This document shows, one piece after another, positions 60,334-64,000 of a stretch of DNA of 64,000 bases. The number at the start of each line of letters is the position of its first letter. Positions within the stretch are counted from its first letter, which is position 1. Where the stretch lies: positions 2,418,001 to 2,482,000 of the forward strand of contig NZ_LT629692.1 in NCBI RefSeq assembly GCF_900100885.1, given 5' to 3'. Source of the DNA: Microbacterium pygmaeum (GTDB taxonomy: Bacteria > Actinomycetota > Actinomycetes > Actinomycetales > Microbacteriaceae). A program made the position numbers and the translations under genes. The notes under the pieces are model-generated. The model was not told the origin of the DNA, searched no databases, and saw nothing but the letters and a program-made list of their open reading frames with translations.

Positions 60334-61208
60334 GAGATCACGCGTCCTTTCATCGATGGACTGATTGTGCGGGCGCGAGAGGGTGTCGAGCCCACCGCCG
60401 TTCGGTACGCGGATCGGATGGTTGTGATGATCTCGGCCTCGTGAAGCCCAACGCGCACCGCGGCCGGGCCGAGAACAGCTCGAGCGTTGTCATCGGACAC
60501 GCCGTTCTCGGCCAGGCGGCAAGCCGCCCAGTAGAGCGCGCGGTTTCGTTCGCCCTCGACGCGTGTGGCCAGCCAGCCAGCGATCCGCTCCGCGTCGACT
60601 TCTCGGTCGGAGGTGGTGGCGGAGTTGGTTGAGGGAGCCGGCCGGGGGTCGAGGAACTGCCGAAGGGCGACCGCGTCGAGCGGCACCGCGCCTGGGCGAC
60701 CCACGCCGATCAACTCGTAGCTCGACCTGTTGCCTTCGAACATCACCCGCGACGGTGGGACGATCACGTAGCCGCCCTCGCCGCGGAAGTCGATGCCACA
60801 CCTCGCCGCTTGCCATGACGGCTGCGGTCTCTGCAGATCGGCGGGGTAGTACGCGTGCATCCCCCCGGATGCTGTCTTCACCAGCACCTGCCAGCGGTCC
60901 ACGAGACCTTCCCGGCGAGCGAGCTCGAAAGCTCCGAATCCCCGCACCAGACCGTGCACATCGATGTCGACGACCTCGAGTCCGGAGCGGGAGCCGGTCG
61001 GCATCCCGATGTTCGCGTCGGGCCATCGCGCCCACCACCGTCTGATCTGCTCGATGTCGGCGGTGGCGTCGCGGAAGCCGTGGTGCGTCAGCGGGCGCTT
61101 CCCAGCGGTCTTGCACGGAAACACCGGCACCCCTGCGTCTGCGAATCGTGCGGCTCCCTCACCGGGCGGAGCCCCCAGTACGGATGCAAGCAGCGCTGCG
61201 GTGTCCAT
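60330..61208 (-). CDS. bifunctional DNA primase/polymerase (PrimPol)
   Basis: 292 residues. Prim-Pol domain: FPCKTAGKRPLTHHGFRDAT, catalytic Asp81-x-Asp83 in VVDIDVHG, His118 in GGMHAYYP, and GGYVIVPPSR. The C-terminal region lacks a helicase domain, so a host or other helicase would be needed. Such primases replicate actinobacterial elements after excision. Starts at ATG 61208, sharing one base with the ArdC-like stop. Confidence 0.9.
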   Translation of the reverse strand: MDTAALLASVLGAPPGEGAARFADAGVPVFPCKTAGKRPLTHHGFRDATADIEQIRRWWARWPDANIGMPTGSRSGLEVVDIDVHGLVRGFGAFELARREGLVDRWQVLVKTASGGMHAYYPADLQRPQPSWQAARCGIDFRGEGGYVIVPPSRVMFEGNRSSYELIGVGRPGAVPLDAVALRQFLDPRPAPSTNSATTSDREVDAERIAGWLATRVEGERNRALYWAACRLAENGVSDDNARAVLGPAAVRVGLHEAEIITTIRSAYRTAVGSTPSRARTISPSMKGRVIS

Positions 61209-62290
61209 TAGAGCACCGGTCCAGCAGTCGCGGAGCGGGAGACGGGTCGCGCTGGTGAGCCCGTATGGCCGGCGTAGTGGGGTCGTTCCGCACCTCGCCC
61301 AATCGCCGACTCTCTCGACAGACCCGGAGGATTGCCCGCTCCCACCTGCGCCGTATGCAACTGCGAGAGAATTGCGACCGCGGTCAAACGCACGCGTTCA
61401 CCCGTGGCTTGCACAACCTCGACCGGCGTCTTCCCGTCGACGGAGGACGCCCACGTCGAAACGTACGGGACCGTATAGCTCGACGTATCGAGCCCGTGCG
61501 CCGCGCCGACCATCAGCGCGACGGATTCGGCCTCGACCTCGCCGATTCCCCGATGGAGGGATGACTCGGGATGATCCGGGCCGTGGAGCTCCACGTGAGC
61601 GAGTTCGTGCGCGAGCGTCTTCGCGCGCGCTGCTGGATCAATGTCGCCACGGACTGCGACGCTCCGCGTGAGGTAGTCGGTCATGCCGTTCGCTCCTCCC
61701 AGATCCCGATTACTGTCGACAAGGCGCAACGAGTAGCCCTTCGCGCGCAAGAGCATTGCGAGGCCGTCCCACATCCCCTGGGGTGCCTCGCCCTCCAGCA
61801 GCTGTGGCCGGGGTTCCTCCGGTATAGGTGCACCGCTGGTTTGGGAGGCATCCCAGACGTACGCCGGGCGCACACCCACCAAGCGCGACTGCACCGCCTC
61901 GCCACCCGGAGGAGCCTCGCGGGGCGCGAGCCGACGCCACGACTGGGCGATTTGTGGAGTGCGCGAAGCGAATCGTCCGAGGACCGGCGCGAAGATCATG
62001 TAGCCGCGCTGGCCGCGATCAACGGATCGCCCCAGCGTCAGCCACTGCCGGAAGCCGGCGACGTATGTCGGCGTGGGGGCGGAGACTCTGCCCTGTTCGA
62101 ACGCCGCCGCATGCTGAATCCAGATGAGCAGCGTGTTGTTGAACGACCGAGATCGGAATCGGGCCGCAAACGCGAGAGCGCGGTTCCAGTCGTCGCCGGT
62201 CACGAGGTCGGCTACCGCATCAGCGAGCTGAGCGTGCAGCCGGTCGAGCTTTGCCGCTGTGACATCGTCGCGGGATAGCTGGGGAGCCAT
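61208..62290 (-). CDS. ArdC-like antirestriction protein with metalloprotease motif
   Basis: 360 residues. N-terminal ssDNA-binding ArdC domain (NNTLLIWIQ, FRQWLTLGRSVDRGQRGYMIFAP) and C-terminal zincin HELAHVELHG (His228, Glu229, His232) with LHRGIGEVEAESVA as third-ligand region. ArdC protects incoming single-stranded DNA from restriction. First gene of the minus-strand operon, preceded by AGGAGAGGG before ATG 62290, so it is made early after entry. Confidence 0.88.
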   Translation of the reverse strand: MAPQLSRDDVTAAKLDRLHAQLADAVADLVTGDDWNRALAFAARFRSRSFNNTLLIWIQHAAAFEQGRVSAPTPTYVAGFRQWLTLGRSVDRGQRGYMIFAPVLGRFASRTPQIAQSWRRLAPREAPPGGEAVQSRLVGVRPAYVWDASQTSGAPIPEEPRPQLLEGEAPQGMWDGLAMLLRAKGYSLRLVDSNRDLGGANGMTDYLTRSVAVRGDIDPAARAKTLAHELAHVELHGPDHPESSLHRGIGEVEAESVALMVGAAHGLDTSSYTVPYVSTWASSVDGKTPVEVVQATGERVRLTAVAILSQLHTAQVGAGNPPGLSRESAIGRGAERPHYAGHTGSPARPVSRSATAGPVL

Positions 62291-62347
62291 GGCACGCCCT
62301 CTCCTGTCGCAGCCGCGTGTTGCGGCTTCAACAGCAGAGGTGCGTCT

Positions 62348-62386
62348 CGCTTACCGTCGAGGTGAATGGAGTGTCGGCGGTAAGCG
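62348..62386. repeat. 9-bp inverted repeat in the divergent control region
   Basis: CGCTTACCG (62348-62356) and CGGTAAGCG (62378-62386) face each other across 21 bases. The spacing of about three helical turns between centres suits a regulator binding two sites. It is close to the start of the ArdC-led operon. Confidence 0.6.
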
Positions 62387-62439
62387 GGGGAGTGCGCATG
62401 ATCGATGTGCGTACATAGGTGCAACATACGCCCGATGTG

Positions 62440-62468
62440 CTGAAATAGATACCGGACAATGACACTAT
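62440..62468 (+). promoter_or_regulatory. possible promoter of the XRE-ImmA operon
   Basis: CTGAAA (62440-62445) and CACTAT (62463-62468) separated by 17 bases, about 55 bases before the chosen regulator start. The surrounding 60 bases are more AT-rich than nearby genes. The promoter of the opposite operon was not located. Confidence 0.4.
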
Positions 62469-62528
62469 GGGTAGCGATAACCTGTGGGCGTGGGTAGACG
62501 TTCCCAGGGGGAGGCCGGCGCGTGGTCA

Positions 62529-63164
62529 ATGGACCTCGTGCGAGCGATTTCGACGCTTCGTGATTCGGCCGGGATGACGAATCAGGAGCTGATCGACCGC
62601 TCCGAAATGTCGGCGAGCTACTTCTACGGCCGGCTGCGGGGCGCCGCACCCTTCGACGCGAACGACATCGAGAGGCTCGCTCAGGCGCTCGGAATTCATC
62701 CGCATGAGATCTCCCGTGTCGCAGCATCCATCGGAGACGCGCGAGAGATCGAGCCCATCCTCGACACCGATGCGAAAGAGTTGGGTCGCCGGCTGACTGC
62801 GGTATCGCGGGCGCCCCGGCTCGACGGATCCGCGTTCGATGTCGACGGTCTGGTGAGCGCGCTCGCGGATCGTGGGGTAGCGCTGGACCCCGATGAGTGG
62901 TCAACCCTGCTTACGGGTGAGTCGAGCACACCTATTCGCGTGAGGATGCTTGAGGGCGTCGGAGCGTATGCCGGCGTCCCAACGGCGTACCTGCTCGAAC
63001 TGGATGACGCTGCCGCCGTGGAGGCTGCGGAAGCGAATTTCGAGTTCCGCGAGGCGCTGAAGGAGTCCGGCGCTGACTCTGTGTCAGCCCGAGCCGTCGG
63101 CGAGATCTCGCCCGCCGCGCTGCGCGCGATTGCGCAGACCCTCAGGTCGATTTCTGCGCACTAA
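62529..63164 (+). CDS. XRE-family repressor-like protein
   Basis: 211 residues. HTH in residues about 8-60: ISTLRDSAGMTNQELIDRSEMSASYFYGRLRG, then IERLAQALGIHPHEI. The C-terminal part is helical (AYAGVPTAYLLELDDAAAVEAAEANFEF). ATG 62529 is chosen; GGGGGAGG is 14 bases upstream, and an in-frame GTG at 62484 would add 15 residues. Followed by an ImmA/IrrE protease, it is the probable ICE repressor, by analogy with ImmR of ICEBs1. Confidence 0.82.
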   Translation: MDLVRAISTLRDSAGMTNQELIDRSEMSASYFYGRLRGAAPFDANDIERLAQALGIHPHEISRVAASIGDAREIEPILDTDAKELGRRLTAVSRAPRLDGSAFDVDGLVSALADRGVALDPDEWSTLLTGESSTPIRVRMLEGVGAYAGVPTAYLLELDDAAAVEAAEANFEFREALKESGADSVSARAVGEISPAALRAIAQTLRSISAH

Positions 63165-63250
63165 AGGACCTACCTGACCTCTACTGCGTATCGGCGTACA
63201 GTGGAGCCATTCGAGCGATCGCTGTGAGATCGTGATCGGAGGTCGGGCGT

Positions 63251-63766
63251 ATGAGCCACCGCGCGTCTCGAGACCATACCGAGCTGCGTGCCCGTGCGGA
63301 GACGCAACTGGAGCGCCTCGCCCTCCCCGCCGACGTAGAGCTCGAAGACATCGTCAGGCGGGTTGCGGTCGCGACTGGCAGAAGGATTGACATCGAGCCA
63401 GTCGGTGATCGCGACTGGGAAAACGTCACCGGGCTCGTTCTGCTCACAACCGACTCAGCCAAGATCCTGGTGCGTAAATCCGACCCGCGCTGGTACCAAT
63501 TTCACACTGTGCTTCACGAGTTGTCGCACGTTCTGTTTGACCACTCGGGGTGTACGACATTGCCCGTCAAACACCCGGGAGTTCATCACGTGCGGGCCGG
63601 ACAGTCGGTCCTCGCGCGGGGGATCGTCACTCCGGACTTCGAGATCGATCTGGACTTCGATGACGCGGAACTCGTGGTCGAAGCCGAAGCCGAGAAGTTG
63701 TCGCAGCTTCTGTCGCGGCTCCTTCTTCGACCACGCCATGGCGACGATGAGGCAGTGTTCGGCTGA
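63251..63766 (+). CDS. ImmA/IrrE family metallopeptidase
   Basis: 171 residues. Zinc motif HELSH with His89, Glu90 and His93 in FHTVLHELSHVLFDH; the Glu third ligand is probably in VVEAEAEKLSQLL. ImmA-type enzymes cleave XRE repressors and relieve repression on DNA damage or crowding. The gene follows the XRE gene by 86 bases and a membrane-protein gene overlaps its stop by one base. Confidence 0.9.
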   Translation: MSHRASRDHTELRARAETQLERLALPADVELEDIVRRVAVATGRRIDIEPVGDRDWENVTGLVLLTTDSAKILVRKSDPRWYQFHTVLHELSHVLFDHSGCTTLPVKHPGVHHVRAGQSVLARGIVTPDFEIDLDFDDAELVVEAEAEKLSQLLSRLLLRPRHGDDEAVFG

Positions 63767-64000
63767 TGCTGCTCCGCATCGAGACTGTCGCATTCCTCGC
63801 GTTGTTGATACTGACGTTGATCCGGTTGCCATCTGCGATCCGCCAGCCGTCGAGCCGACTCACCTGGATCGCCACCATCACCGGGCTCGCAGCCGTCTTC
63901 ATGGTCGGGGTCGTCGTTCCGCTGCCGACAGTCGACGGGTGGATCGGCGCAACGAACGTCGCAAACCTCATCCAGAACATCCTCGCGACCACGGCTTTCT
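63766..64000 (+). CDS. membrane protein, 3' end outside window
   Basis: Open to the right edge from ATG 63766, which shares one base with the ImmA stop (TGATG); 78 residues visible. Two hydrophobic segments, LLRIETVAFLALLILTLI and LTWIATITGLAAVFMVGVVVP, then a third starting near VANLIQNILATTAF. Unrecognised; XRE-ImmA units in actinobacterial elements are often followed by such a protein. Confidence 0.75.
   Translation, partial: MLLRIETVAFLALLILTLIRLPSAIRQPSSRLTWIATITGLAAVFMVGVVVPLPTVDGWIGATNVANLIQNILATTAF

Larger units (their letters stand above)
43221..64000. mobile_element. integrative conjugative element, incomplete at right
   Basis: An element of at least 20.8 kb is integrated at tRNA-Ala. 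It contains excisionase and integrase (43405-44909), a conjugation and replication operon on the minus strand (62290 down to 46546), and a divergent regulatory unit (62529 onward). VirB4-, VirD4-, TrbL- and VirB8-like proteins indicate type IV secretion, not the FtsK/TraB type of Streptomyces AICEs. No relaxase is seen within the window. Confidence 0.88.

Noticed and set aside
43248..64000. A second copy of the tRNA-Ala 3' end as attR
   Set aside because: None seen by eye in the window, so the right end of the element is placed outside it.
1..64000. CRISPR array or IS element
   Set aside because: No regularly spaced direct repeats and no transposase-like frame were seen; the only recombinase is the tyrosine integrase.

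Overview
The window is high-GC DNA from an actinobacterium, most likely Microbacterium or another Microbacteriaceae. The evidence is the gene order tig-clpP-clpP-clpX and ileS-folC-DUF4233-ndk, then rne-rplU-rpmA-obgE-proB-proA-nadD-rsfS. A translational T-box precedes ileS, and many short families shown here are confined to actinobacteria. It falls into two parts: ordinary chromosome (1-43247) and an integrative conjugative element (ICE) that starts at a tRNA-Ala gene and runs off the right edge.

Chromosome, left part (1-26351). It opens with the C-terminal part of an Fpg/Nei DNA glycosylase. Next come a PaiB-like FMN-binding protein, an amidohydrolase, a NarL-type two-component pair, Dps, a surface acyltransferase, a gamma carbonic anhydrase, a Pr6Pr membrane protein, an alpha/beta hydrolase and a ClC-type channel. 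tRNA-Gly(UCC) and tRNA-Pro(UGG) precede the proteostasis cluster: trigger factor, two ClpP subunits and ClpX, with two strong hairpin terminators. An epoxide-hydrolase-like protein, an M3 oligopeptidase and an ArsR-like regulator/small protein/MFS operon follow; the operon has a palindromic operator. valS (minus strand), an AbiEi-DUF559 fusion protein and a pentapeptide protein close this part.

Chromosome, right part (26411-43247). An ileS T-box controls ileS. folC and DUF4233 are coupled behind it by 4-base overlaps, then ndk. RNase E/G, L21, L27, ObgE, ProB, ProA, NadD and the ribosome silencing factor RsfS form a run of RNA, ribosome and proline/NAD genes, with minus-strand VKOR, DUF4031 and VOC genes between them. 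tRNA-Ala(GGC) ends the run.

ICE (about 43221 to beyond 64000). An excisionase-like gene and a tyrosine integrase sit beside the tRNA. Two unrecognised plus-strand genes follow, one encoding a 15-residue-periodic helical repeat, with a probable frameshifted minus-strand gene before them. A minus-strand operon of about 18 genes (62290 to 46546) then encodes ArdC-like antirestriction protein, primase-polymerase, DUF2637-HTH membrane protein, ParB-like protein, VirB8-like protein, a lysozyme-like plus M23 hydrolase, two DUF6112 paralogues, a TrbL-like channel, SCO6880, a VirB4-like ATPase, a VirD4-like coupling protein, SSB and a DUF4913-like protein. Divergent from it is an XRE repressor, an ImmA/IrrE protease and a membrane protein cut by the window end, the arrangement of an ICEBs1-like repressor/anti-repressor switch. 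No relaxase gene and no second attachment site are visible, so both probably lie past 64000.

Start sites were chosen by reading upstream sequence and family lengths; family names come from recognition of motifs, not from a database search.
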